Part shown: one piece after another, positions 8,153 through 13,017 of the stretch
How the letters are laid out: every line of letters begins with the position of its first letter
Position numbering within the stretch: position 1 is the first letter of the stretch
Source: an uncultured Bacteroidales bacterium
GTDB lineage: Bacteria > Bacteroidota > Bacteroidia > Bacteroidales > Paludibacteraceae
DNA: 17,837 nt
Direction of reading: 5' to 3'
Assembly: GCA_937911935.1 (NCBI GenBank)
Contig: CALDQH010000013.1
Coordinates: 1 to 17,837, forward strand
The notes under the pieces: generated by a model
Databases searched by the model: none
What the model was told of the DNA's origin: nothing
What the model saw: the letters and a program-made list of their open reading frames with translations, nothing else
Position numbers and translations under genes: made by a program

Positions 8153-8726
8153 CTTTTATCTTTTCGTATATATCCACACAAGCCCACGCATCAATTGCAG
8201 CGTACATTTGTTGTTGAGGGGTTAAAATAGCCGCTTCCCAATTGGTTAGACGTTGTGCTTTCGATATTTTTTTACCAAATAAAATGGCATACATTTTTTG
8301 TAAGCCTAATTCCTCAATACCCACCTTTTTGATTATCTTTTGCAAATCGACAAACCCAGTTGGTTTAAACTTGCACGAACGCAACAAAACCCGGTAATCA
8401 TCGTGTAGCGACAATCCTATTTTTAGAGGCGCCTGTGCAGCTAAAAATTCCGATAAAATGGGCGGTATTCCCATTTTGCATACACGAATTAAATAACAAA
8501 CTTGAGGAGTAGAAAGTTGCACCAATCCTACCTTATTTTTGACTCCTTTTACAAACGAGGGTTTAGTTTCTGTATCGAAACCTACCCAAGGATATTTAGT
8601 AAGGTCTAACAGGGCTGCTTCTAATTGAGGCATGGTCGTAATAACCTCAATGCGTCTGTCATCGTACGATAATACAGGCATTAAGTTTATTTCTTCTTTT
8701 GATATAGTTGCTGGATATGTGTTCAT
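8142..8726 (-). CDS. DEDDy-family 3'-5' exonuclease (RNase D/WRN-like)
   Basis: 194 residues from ATG 8726. Longer readings start at ATG 8744 or TTG 8759 and overlap the upstream gene. I chose 8726 because homologues begin close to the ISKEEIN motif. Exonuclease motifs are Exo I GFDTET (Asp51, Glu53), Exo II GLSLHDDYRVL (Asp109 or 110) and Exo III YAAIDAW (Tyr175, Asp179). The metal-binding DEDD set and the tyrosine of the DEDDy class are therefore present. No HRDC or helicase domain follows. Its RNA or DNA substrate cannot be told from sequence. It lies seven bases after the DUF5063 stop and overlaps rlmI by 11 bases, so the three genes should form one operon. Confidence 0.85.
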   Translation of the reverse strand: MNTYPATISKEEINLMPVLSYDDRRIEVITTMPQLEAALLDLTKYPWVGFDTETKPSFVKGVKNKVGLVQLSTPQVCYLIRVCKMGIPPILSEFLAAQAPLKIGLSLHDDYRVLLRSCKFKPTGFVDLQKIIKKVGIEELGLQKMYAILFGKKISKAQRLTNWEAAILTPQQQMYAAIDAWACVDIYEKIKDEL

Positions 8727-8733
8727 TTTTGTA

Positions 8734-9222
8734 TTATTCCTCATCAACGTCGGGCTCAATATAGGCTAATTTATGGATAATAGACAGCGCTTGCAACAGG
8801 CGTTTACCCCAATAAAGTTCGAAGTTTTCGATTACATGAAATACGGCATCATTCATTACCTCTTCTTTTCCTTCTTTATAATTCATCAAGAAATCTTTCA
8901 TGTCTTGATAAATATCCGTCAAACATTCCGATACAGAGACAACTTCTTCGCCTGTAAACTCCTCGTCGTACTGTCCCATAATTCGGGTTGCTCCTGCTCT
9001 AATCTTTTCGTATTCAACCTCTGTGACAAATATTTCTAAATTATCGTCGCACAAAGACAAAGGTTTGCTAACCATAGCTGCCTTCAAATAAAGAAAAGGC
9101 AACAATTTTTGTAATACCGGTACAAAGGTGCCAAAGTTTTTTTCTTGAGCTCGTTCCATAAAGGCGCAATACTCTACACCAACGGTTACAAATTCTACTA
9201 CATTTTTTGCGTAAACATCCAT
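8734..9222 (-). CDS. DUF5063 domain-containing protein
   Basis: 162 residues, mostly helical and acidic, with no signal peptide or membrane segment, so cytoplasmic. Recognisable family features are the N-terminal NVVEFVTVGVEYCAFME (~7-23), PFLYLKAA (~42-49), the central Y-E-x-I segment and ENFELYWGKRLLQALSIIH (~132-150). DUF5063 has no known function. It is commonly found in Bacteroidota next to a 3'-5' exonuclease gene, as here. It is the first gene of the minus-strand operon. ATG 9222 is preceded by an AT-rich leader with no clear Shine-Dalgarno, which is normal in this phylum. Confidence 0.8.
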   Translation of the reverse strand: MDVYAKNVVEFVTVGVEYCAFMERAQEKNFGTFVPVLQKLLPFLYLKAAMVSKPLSLCDDNLEIFVTEVEYEKIRAGATRIMGQYDEEFTGEEVVSVSECLTDIYQDMKDFLMNYKEGKEEVMNDAVFHVIENFELYWGKRLLQALSIIHKLAYIEPDVDEE

Positions 9223-9241
9223 TTTTTATAAAAAAATTCTA

Positions 9242-9256
9242 TTATTCGACGAATAA
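9242..9256. promoter_or_regulatory. Palindromic operator-like site in the divergent promoter region
   Basis: TTATTCG and CGAATAA are perfect inverted arms around a single A, in the 67-base gap between the divergent DUF5063 and sigma-factor genes. Just downstream (9261-9268) is TATTTTCG, one base off the -7 consensus, facing the sigma gene. Its -33 position is poor. The palindrome could bind a dimeric regulator of either operon, but this is inference from symmetry alone. Confidence 0.35.
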
Positions 9257-9289
9257 ATACTATTTTCGCAACAATTTCTTAAATAACAC

Positions 9290-9844
9290 ATGAAAGAAAC
9301 AGTTGACAAAAAAGAACTTTGTGCCCTTTTTGCAGACGATGCCACCAGGCAAATTACGTTCTCAAAATTGGCAAAAAGCTACCAACAGCGTTTGTACTGG
9401 CACATACGTAAAATGGTCATGGTACACGACGACGCCAACGATATTTTACAAAATACCTTTATTAAGGCATGGACTAATCTATTAAGCTATCGAGGCGACG
9501 CCAGTTTTACCACCTGGATTTATCGCATTGCAACCAACGAGACATTGGATTTCTTACAATCGTCCTATGCGCGTCATGCTGGTGAAAGCACTGATTTTGA
9601 AACATCCTTAGCTGGCACCATCGACCACGATCCTTATTTTGACGGTGATGCGGCAGAAAAACTTCTTTACAAAGCAATAGCCACACTACCCGACAAACAA
9701 CGGTTGGTATTTAACATGCGCTATTTTGACGAAATGCCCTACGCACAAATGTCCGAAATTGTGGGCACATCCGAAGGGGCATTAAAAGCATCGTACCATT
9801 TAGCGGTAAAAAAAGTAGAACAATATATTTTGGATAATCGTTAA
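9290..9844 (+). CDS. ECF-subfamily RNA polymerase sigma factor
   Basis: 184 residues, typical ECF length. Sigma region 2 spans ~24-90, with DDANDILQNTFIKAW (47-61) and FTTWIYRIATNETLDFL (73-89). An acidic linker (~97-122) leads to region 4 (~123-178), with LPDKQRLVFNMRYFDEMPYAQMSEIVG and the helix-turn-helix SEGALKASYHLAVKKVEQ. It recruits core RNA polymerase to stress-response promoters. It heads a three-gene plus-strand operon with a membrane protein and an exported protein, the usual layout for an anti-sigma-controlled envelope-stress sigma factor. Self-regulation is likely but not demonstrable. ATG 9290 is the only start that keeps a full region 2. Confidence 0.93.
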   Translation: MKETVDKKELCALFADDATRQITFSKLAKSYQQRLYWHIRKMVMVHDDANDILQNTFIKAWTNLLSYRGDASFTTWIYRIATNETLDFLQSSYARHAGESTDFETSLAGTIDHDPYFDGDAAEKLLYKAIATLPDKQRLVFNMRYFDEMPYAQMSEIVGTSEGALKASYHLAVKKVEQYILDNR

Positions 9845-9854
9845 ACCTTTTTAC

Positions 9855-9874
9855 AATTGCTTCGTCAAGCAATT
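9855..9874 (+). promoter_or_regulatory. Intercistronic hairpin between sigma and anti-sigma genes
   Basis: AATTGCTT and AAGCAATT pair perfectly over eight bases around a CGTC loop, in the 52-base gap after the sigma-factor stop codon. No U-tract follows, so it is not a normal terminator. It could affect mRNA decay or the ratio of sigma to anti-sigma protein. Confidence 0.5.
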
Positions 9875-9896
9875 AGACACGCCAAAATTAGTGAAA

Positions 9897-10271
9897 ATGG
9901 AAGAACAAAGCAAAATAATCGGACAGATTGGCAAGAAAAATCCCTTCAAAGTACCCGAAAATTATTTTGAAGACTTTTCGGCACAATTAGAGCAAAAGTT
10001 ACAAACCATTCCTGTAGCTCCTGCTGCTGCACCTGTTATCAAAAAATCATTTTTTAAAGCACACATTCAGCCTTTGCTTTATGTTGCAGCTGTAATTACG
10101 TTGATGACAGGCATATCGTACGTAGCCGTACAACCTATGTTGAACGACTTAAATGCAGAAATGCAACTGGCAAATGCCGAATATCCCGAATTATCAGAGG
10201 ATGACTATTACGATTTGTTAGCCGAATACGATAGCGACGAAATTTATGAACTTTTATCGATGAATGATTAA
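9897..10271 (+). CDS. Putative anti-sigma factor, single-pass membrane protein
   Basis: 124 residues from ATG 9897. A GTG two codons earlier (9891) is an alternative start. The cytoplasmic N-terminal part has KKNPFKVPENYFEDFSAQLEQKL, a pattern seen in Bacteroidota proteins encoded directly after ECF sigma genes. One transmembrane segment follows at about 62-83 (LLYVAAVITLMTGISYVAV). The C-terminal tail is strongly acidic (EDDYYDLLAEYDSDEIYELL). No zinc-binding HxxxCxxC motif is present, so it is not a ZAS-type anti-sigma factor. The role is inferred from gene order and topology: it would hold the sigma factor at the inner membrane. Confidence 0.7.
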   Translation: MEEQSKIIGQIGKKNPFKVPENYFEDFSAQLEQKLQTIPVAPAAAPVIKKSFFKAHIQPLLYVAAVITLMTGISYVAVQPMLNDLNAEMQLANAEYPELSEDDYYDLLAEYDSDEIYELLSMND

Positions 10272-10272
10272 T

Positions 10273-10752
10273 ATGAAAAAGATTGCATTATTATGGATAA
10301 GTTTGACATTATCGATGGTGGTAATGGCAAGCGACAACAAACAAGCAGAACTACCTGCTGACGCTCCTAAAAACCGATTAACCGAAATGGTTATCACGCA
10401 TATTACCGAACACGGTATTCTAAATGAGCAAGAATTAGCCGATTTCACCGATATTTATCGCCATGTAAATGATCAAAAAAGAGAACTCAACAAAGCGAAT
10501 CGTGCGATAAAAAAACAATTGGAAACATGCACCGATAGCCAAAAAATGATTGAGCTTATCCAAGAAATTGCTAATAACGATTTAAAAAGAGCTCAATTAG
10601 ATAAGCAAGCATTAGACGAATACATCCAAAAAATTGATGCGTCGCGTTTGGTTCAAGTATTGCAATGTAGCGAAAAATACAAAAACGAACTTTTTAAGAA
10701 CATGCGCATCAAACGTCACGAAAAATTAAAAGAAAAGTCGGAAAATAAATAA
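10273..10752 (+). CDS. Exported CpxP/Spy-like helical protein of the sigma-factor operon
   Basis: 159 residues from ATG 10273, one base after the preceding stop. An overlapping ATG at 10264 is possible but would lengthen the signal peptide without need. Residues 1-22 form a signal peptide with cleavage after VMA. The mature part is charged and helical, with coiled-coil character (NDQKRELNKANRAIKKQLE, LDKQALDEYIQKIDASRLVQVL). The order of helices and the ending EKYKNELFKNMRIKRHEKL recall periplasmic Spy/CpxP-type sensor or chaperone proteins that follow ECF operons in this phylum. That assignment rests on shape, not on a clear LTxxQ motif. It may sense envelope damage for the anti-sigma factor. 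Confidence 0.65.
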   Translation: MKKIALLWISLTLSMVVMASDNKQAELPADAPKNRLTEMVITHITEHGILNEQELADFTDIYRHVNDQKRELNKANRAIKKQLETCTDSQKMIELIQEIANNDLKRAQLDKQALDEYIQKIDASRLVQVLQCSEKYKNELFKNMRIKRHEKLKEKSENK

Positions 10753-10765
10753 CTTTTTGAGAATC

Positions 10766-10800
10766 AAAGCAGTAGAAATCTCTACTGCTTTTCTATTTTT
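10766..10800 (+). terminator. Intrinsic terminator of the sigma-factor operon
   Basis: AAAGCAGTAGA (10766-10776) pairs perfectly with TCTACTGCTTT (10781-10791) around an AATC loop, and TCTATTTTT follows. This is an 11-bp stem starting 13 bases after the stop at 10752. Confidence 0.93.
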
Positions 10801-10859
10801 TGATGCATTGGCAAAGAATCATTTTTTATTAAATATTTTTCAAAAAAGTGGTCGAAAAA

Positions 10860-10891
10860 TTTGCATAGTTACAAAAATAGCCCTACCTTTG
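10860..10891 (+). promoter_or_regulatory. Bacteroidota-type promoter of tRNA-Lys
   Basis: TTTG (10860-10863), 20 bases, then TACCTTTG (10884-10891): a full consensus match. The first tRNA base is 30 bases downstream, leaving a short 5' leader for RNase P to remove. Confidence 0.8.
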
Positions 10892-10920
10892 CATCGCATT
10901 TGAGAGATAACCCAAATGAT

Positions 10921-10996
10921 GATTCGCTAGCTCAGCTGGTAGAGCACAACACTTTTAATGTTGGGGTCCTGGGTTCGAGCCCCAGCTGGATCACCA
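10921..10996 (+). tRNA. tRNA-Lys (anticodon TTT), CCA encoded
   Basis: Full cloverleaf. The D stem is GCTC/GAGC. The anticodon stem is CAACA/TGTTG with loop CTTTTAA (TTT at 10954-10956). The variable loop is GGGTC and the T stem is CTGGG/CCCAG with loop TTCGAGC. The discriminator A is followed by an encoded CCA. The acceptor stem pairs GATTCGC with CTGGATC, which gives two G-U wobbles and a C-C mismatch at position 7-66, weaker than usual. It is a stand-alone unit with its own promoter and terminator, and the accessory island begins directly after it. Confidence 0.95.
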
Positions 10997-11001
10997 AAAC
11001 A

Positions 11002-11038
11002 AAAAGAGGTATCTGATTTAGATACCTCTTTTCTTTTA
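11002..11038 (+). terminator. Intrinsic terminator of tRNA-Lys
   Basis: A 10-bp perfect stem AGAGGTATCT / AGATACCTCT (11005-11014 and 11020-11029) extends to 13 bp with flanking A/T pairs around a five-base loop. TTCTTTT follows. It starts six bases after the tRNA 3' end. Confidence 0.93.
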
Positions 11039-11061
11039 TATCATCACAACAACACCAAACA

Positions 11062-11082
11062 TCCAAACCGTCGACTGTTGAC
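11062..11082. repeat. Degenerate heptamer array A
   Basis: Three adjacent 7-bp units ending in AC (TCCAAAC, CGTCGAC, TGTTGAC). Two of them fit the YRTTRAC-type consensus seen again at 11215-11256 and 12768-12809. It lies in gene-free sequence between the tRNA terminator and the HD gene. The stretch 11039-11214 holds no gene I can support, only this array and the palindrome at 11110. Confidence 0.5.
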
Positions 11083-11109
11083 ATGCGAAGCATCAAAACC
11101 TGTCTTTTA

Positions 11110-11141
11110 GGTCTTGCTTTGTTGCATAACAAAGCAAGACC
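11110..11141. repeat. Perfect 32-base hairpin palindrome
   Basis: A 14-base arm GGTCTTGCTTTGTT is followed by loop GCAT and its exact complement. There is no T-tract on either side, so it is unlikely to be an intrinsic terminator. It sits in a gene-free stretch between tRNA-Lys and the island and may be a recombination or insertion remnant. Confidence 0.85.
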
Positions 11142-11214
11142 ATTATGTCAAAGGAAAAAAAGTTCTTATGTCTTTCTGTCTAAAAAAATCAACGAGCGAA
11201 GCGAGTCCTATGAC

Positions 11215-11256
11215 CATTAACTGTTTACCGTTTACCGTTGACTGTTGTCCGTTGAC
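11215..11256. repeat. Heptamer array B at the 3' end of the HD gene
   Basis: Six uninterrupted 7-bp units, among them TGTTTAC, CGTTTAC, CGTTGAC and TGTTGTC. The last base of the array is also the last base of the TAG stop codon of the HD-domain gene on the other strand. The sequence at 11213-11231 matches 12780-12798 in array C at 17 of 19 positions. Confidence 0.8.
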
Positions 11257-11864
11257 TATAACCCAAGTTTCTTCATTCTCGAAATAATCGCCCCACGCTT
11301 ACGTCCGAAGCTATCAGCAATCTCATCGAGCGACAACCCCTCGCGCCACAACTCCGTCAACCTCGCATCATCCTCTTCAGTCCAAGGGTCGTAGGCATTC
11401 GGATACTCCCTGCGGCACTCCTCCACCGAGTAAGTCGGCACCCCCATCAACTGCTTATACGCCTTCAAATATTTCTTCAATCGCTTCACATCCTTGTCCG
11501 ACAGATAAGGCAATCGGCGAATATCCATGTTGTCCGACAAATCATTCAACTTCACCGCCACCGCCAGCCTATTCTTCTTCACCCGAGCGATAAACTTATC
11601 GTATGGCTCCTCAGCCGACAGTTTCGTCACGCATCGTAGTGCCTCAATTATCTCAGGCGCAAAACCCTCCTGTTCCAATCGTTCGAACGACCACTCCTTC
11701 GAGTCCTCCACCACATCGTGCAGCACCCCCACAATCTTCTCCTCCACCGTCCGTCCCGCCTCCATCACACGCAGCGGATGCCCAATATACTCCTCGCCAG
11801 CCCTATCCACCTGACCCCGATGCGCCTCCCGCGCAATTTCAATAGCCCGTTCTAGTGTACTCAT
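11256..11864 (-). CDS. HD-domain (p)ppGpp hydrolase-like protein with C-terminal helix-turn-helix
   Basis: 202 residues. Residues 1-140 are an HD4 domain like the hydrolase half of SpoT and the MESH1 enzymes. Motifs are AHRGQVDRAG (His15), YIGHP (His29), LHDVVED (His49, Asp50, Glu53, Asp54) and VKLNDLSDN (Asp108). All metal-binding and ED-motif residues expected of a Mn-dependent ppGpp hydrolase are present. Residues ~160-202 (PWTEEDDARLTELW, SLDEIADSFGRKRGAI) look like a Myb/GcrA-type DNA-binding helix-turn-helix, unusual for this family. No synthetase domain is present. AGGAG about ten bases before ATG 11864 is a real Shine-Dalgarno, rare in this phylum. The gene is visibly more GC-rich than its neighbours, and the stop codon lies in array B, so recent transfer is likely. 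The substrate is inferred. Confidence 0.82.
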   Translation of the reverse strand: MSTLERAIEIAREAHRGQVDRAGEEYIGHPLRVMEAGRTVEEKIVGVLHDVVEDSKEWSFERLEQEGFAPEIIEALRCVTKLSAEEPYDKFIARVKKNRLAVAVKLNDLSDNMDIRRLPYLSDKDVKRLKKYLKAYKQLMGVPTYSVEECRREYPNAYDPWTEEDDARLTELWREGLSLDEIADSFGRKRGAIISRMKKLGL

Positions 11865-11928
11865 ATGTCAATTCTCCTAAAAAAATCGCTCACCCTTGAT
11901 TACAAAGGCAAGCGTATTTTATGTTTTA

Positions 11929-12327
11929 TTATTTCGAAATATAATCAACAATCTTATTCACCAAAGCATTAGCAGGTTCAATCAAAGGCAACACCTCATC
12001 CTCTGACGTTTGATACGCACAATTATAATCTCCTTTTTCCCGCATAGTTTGTAATTGCGAATACAACTTACCATCCCCCATATCAAAAACACCAGTTCTA
12101 ACATAATGTTGACCAAATAACACCACAACACCCTTGTGTGTATTCACACTATGACCATCATTTATAAGCAACGCCGAAACAGCATGAAATATAGCATAAT
12201 ACAACCTATTAGCAATATTATCCCAATATTCCAACATCTTTAAATTTTCAATTTGTGCCATTATCGACTGAGCCTTTTCAAGCTCCAATTGCACTATAAT
12301 TCTACGTTCCTCATCCGTCAAAGCCAT
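11929..12327 (-). CDS. HEPN-domain protein, probable toxin of a HEPN/MNT pair
   Basis: 132 residues, all helical. The HEPN signature is NRLYYAIFHAVSALL (40-54), giving the Rx6H RNase motif with Arg41 and His48. Family knowledge: such HEPN proteins are RNases paired with a nucleotidyltransferase antitoxin that inactivates them by AMP addition. The motif resembles HEPN domains of the KNT-C type rather than the classic HepT RX4HXY form. The start codon directly follows the stop of the MNT gene with no gap, so the two are coupled. Both share the promoter at 12671. It could instead be a non-toxin accessory of the nucleotidyltransferase. Confidence 0.82.
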   Translation of the reverse strand: MALTDEERRIIVQLELEKAQSIMAQIENLKMLEYWDNIANRLYYAIFHAVSALLINDGHSVNTHKGVVVLFGQHYVRTGVFDMGDGKLYSQLQTMREKGDYNCAYQTSEDEVLPLIEPANALVNKIVDYISK

Positions 12328-12645
12328 TTACAATACAATTTTATCAGATTCAACATTTTTATAGAACGGCATATATTTCAAGCTTATCCATTCATTTAGT
12401 GTATATATCACAGGCACAATAGCCTTACCCAATTCCCAACCGAGCATAGTAAAAGGAAACACCACATTATCATAATCACTTTGTTCAATTTTCGACTTAT
12501 CAAGTATAATCAATATATCCCAATCAGATGATTCATTCTCATCTCCACGAGCCTGCGAACCATATAGCAACACCTGTCCTCCGCCAGGAACCACCTGCCG
12601 AGCCACCGATTTTATTCTACTCAATATTTGATTTTTAGTAATCAT
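12328..12645 (-). CDS. MNT-type minimal nucleotidyltransferase, probable antitoxin
   Basis: 105 residues, usual size for a minimal nucleotidyltransferase. The active-site motif GSX10DXD is intact: Gly29-Ser30 (LYGSQARGD) and Asp41, Asp43 (SSDWDILI). Related antitoxins such as MntA attach AMP to a tyrosine of the HEPN toxin. It precedes the HEPN gene, the common order for the pair. ATG 12645 lies about 20 bases after the predicted transcription start. The assignment of the fold is firm; the antitoxin role is inferred from the neighbour. Confidence 0.85.
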   Translation of the reverse strand: MITKNQILSRIKSVARQVVPGGGQVLLYGSQARGDENESSDWDILIILDKSKIEQSDYDNVVFPFTMLGWELGKAIVPVIYTLNEWISLKYMPFYKNVESDKIVL

Positions 12646-12670
12646 ATCAAAAATTCAACCATTTACGCCA

Positions 12671-12701
12671 CAAAGATAACACTTTTTTCTCACACTACAA
12701 A
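12671..12701 (-). promoter_or_regulatory. Bacteroidota-type promoter of the MNT/HEPN pair
   Basis: Minus-strand TTTG (12701-12698), exactly 19 bases, then TATCTTTG (12678-12671), a full consensus match. Transcription would begin near 12664, giving a leader of about 20 bases. Confidence 0.8.
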
Positions 12702-12767
12702 AACCATACCTCAAAAATCTCCTCCCTATTTTAGAAAAAAAGGAGTGACCTAAAACAAGATAAATAA

Positions 12768-12809
12768 CTTCAACTATTAACCATCAACTGTTGACCGTAA
12801 ACTATTGAC
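12768..12809. repeat. Heptamer array C at the 3' end of the Nudix remnant
   Basis: Six uninterrupted 7-bp units ending in AAC or GAC, for example TATTAAC, CATCAAC, TGTTGAC and CGTAAAC. The array has the same orientation as array B. It supplies the TAA stop (12777-12779) of the Nudix remnant read on the minus strand. Confidence 0.75.
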
Positions 12810-12975
12810 AACACTCACATCCGCTGGCAACCACACCACTTCGTTCAGCTCATCGAGCCGAAGCCATCGAGCCGACTTATGTTCCAGTAGCTCCACCTCG
12901 CCATACCCCCCTCTGAGTCGCCAACACCCTATCCCCCTCACGAATAATAGCCGCCACAACTTCTATTGTTTTCAT
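12777..12975 (-). pseudogene. Nudix (MutT-like 8-oxo-dGTP diphosphatase) gene remnant
   Basis: From ATG 12975 the first frame reads MKTIEVVAAIIREGDRVLAT then QRG, the classic start of a MutT-type (d)CTP/8-oxo-dGTP pyrophosphohydrolase. A run of six G (12911-12906, minus strand) is one base too long. In the shifted frame the sequence goes straight on as YGEVELLEHKSARWLRLDEL and NEVVWLPADVSVV, the family's C-terminal end. The middle 60 or more residues, including the Nudix box GX5EX7REUXEEXGU, are missing, so two lesions (internal deletion and frameshift) inactivate it. Intact relatives have about 130 residues and clean oxidised nucleotides. It is GC-rich like the HD gene and ends in heptamer array C, which suggests a shared foreign origin. 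Confidence 0.82.
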
Positions 12976-12992
12976 AAATATCATTATTGTAG

Positions 12993-13012
12993 GGACACGG
13001 CGTGCCGTGTCC
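12993..13012. repeat. REP-like palindrome
   Basis: Nine-base arms GGACACGGC and GCCGTGTCC flank a GT centre, six bases past the stop codon at 13018. No U-tract follows on the minus strand. Short GC-rich palindromes built on GGACACGG are a familiar dispersed intergenic repeat class. It may protect the 3' end of the restriction-gene mRNA. Confidence 0.75.
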
Positions 13013-13017
13013 TTCAA

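Noticed and set aside
10932..11132. Minus-strand 66-residue ORF containing GLEPRTPTLKVLCSTS
   Set aside because: It is the antisense translation of tRNA-Lys and its terminator, a well-known false protein.
11603..11845. Plus-strand proline-rich ORFs opposite the HD gene
   Set aside because: They are artefacts of high GC on the antisense strand; the HD frame has all its catalytic motifs.
11211..12809. Attachment-site direct repeats from the 17/19 match between arrays B and C
   Set aside because: The match is explained by the shared heptamer consensus, and the enclosed segment has no integrase or recombinase.
12993..13012. Intrinsic terminator of the restriction operon
   Set aside because: The hairpin is strong, but no U-tract follows it on the minus strand, so it is listed as a REP-like repeat.
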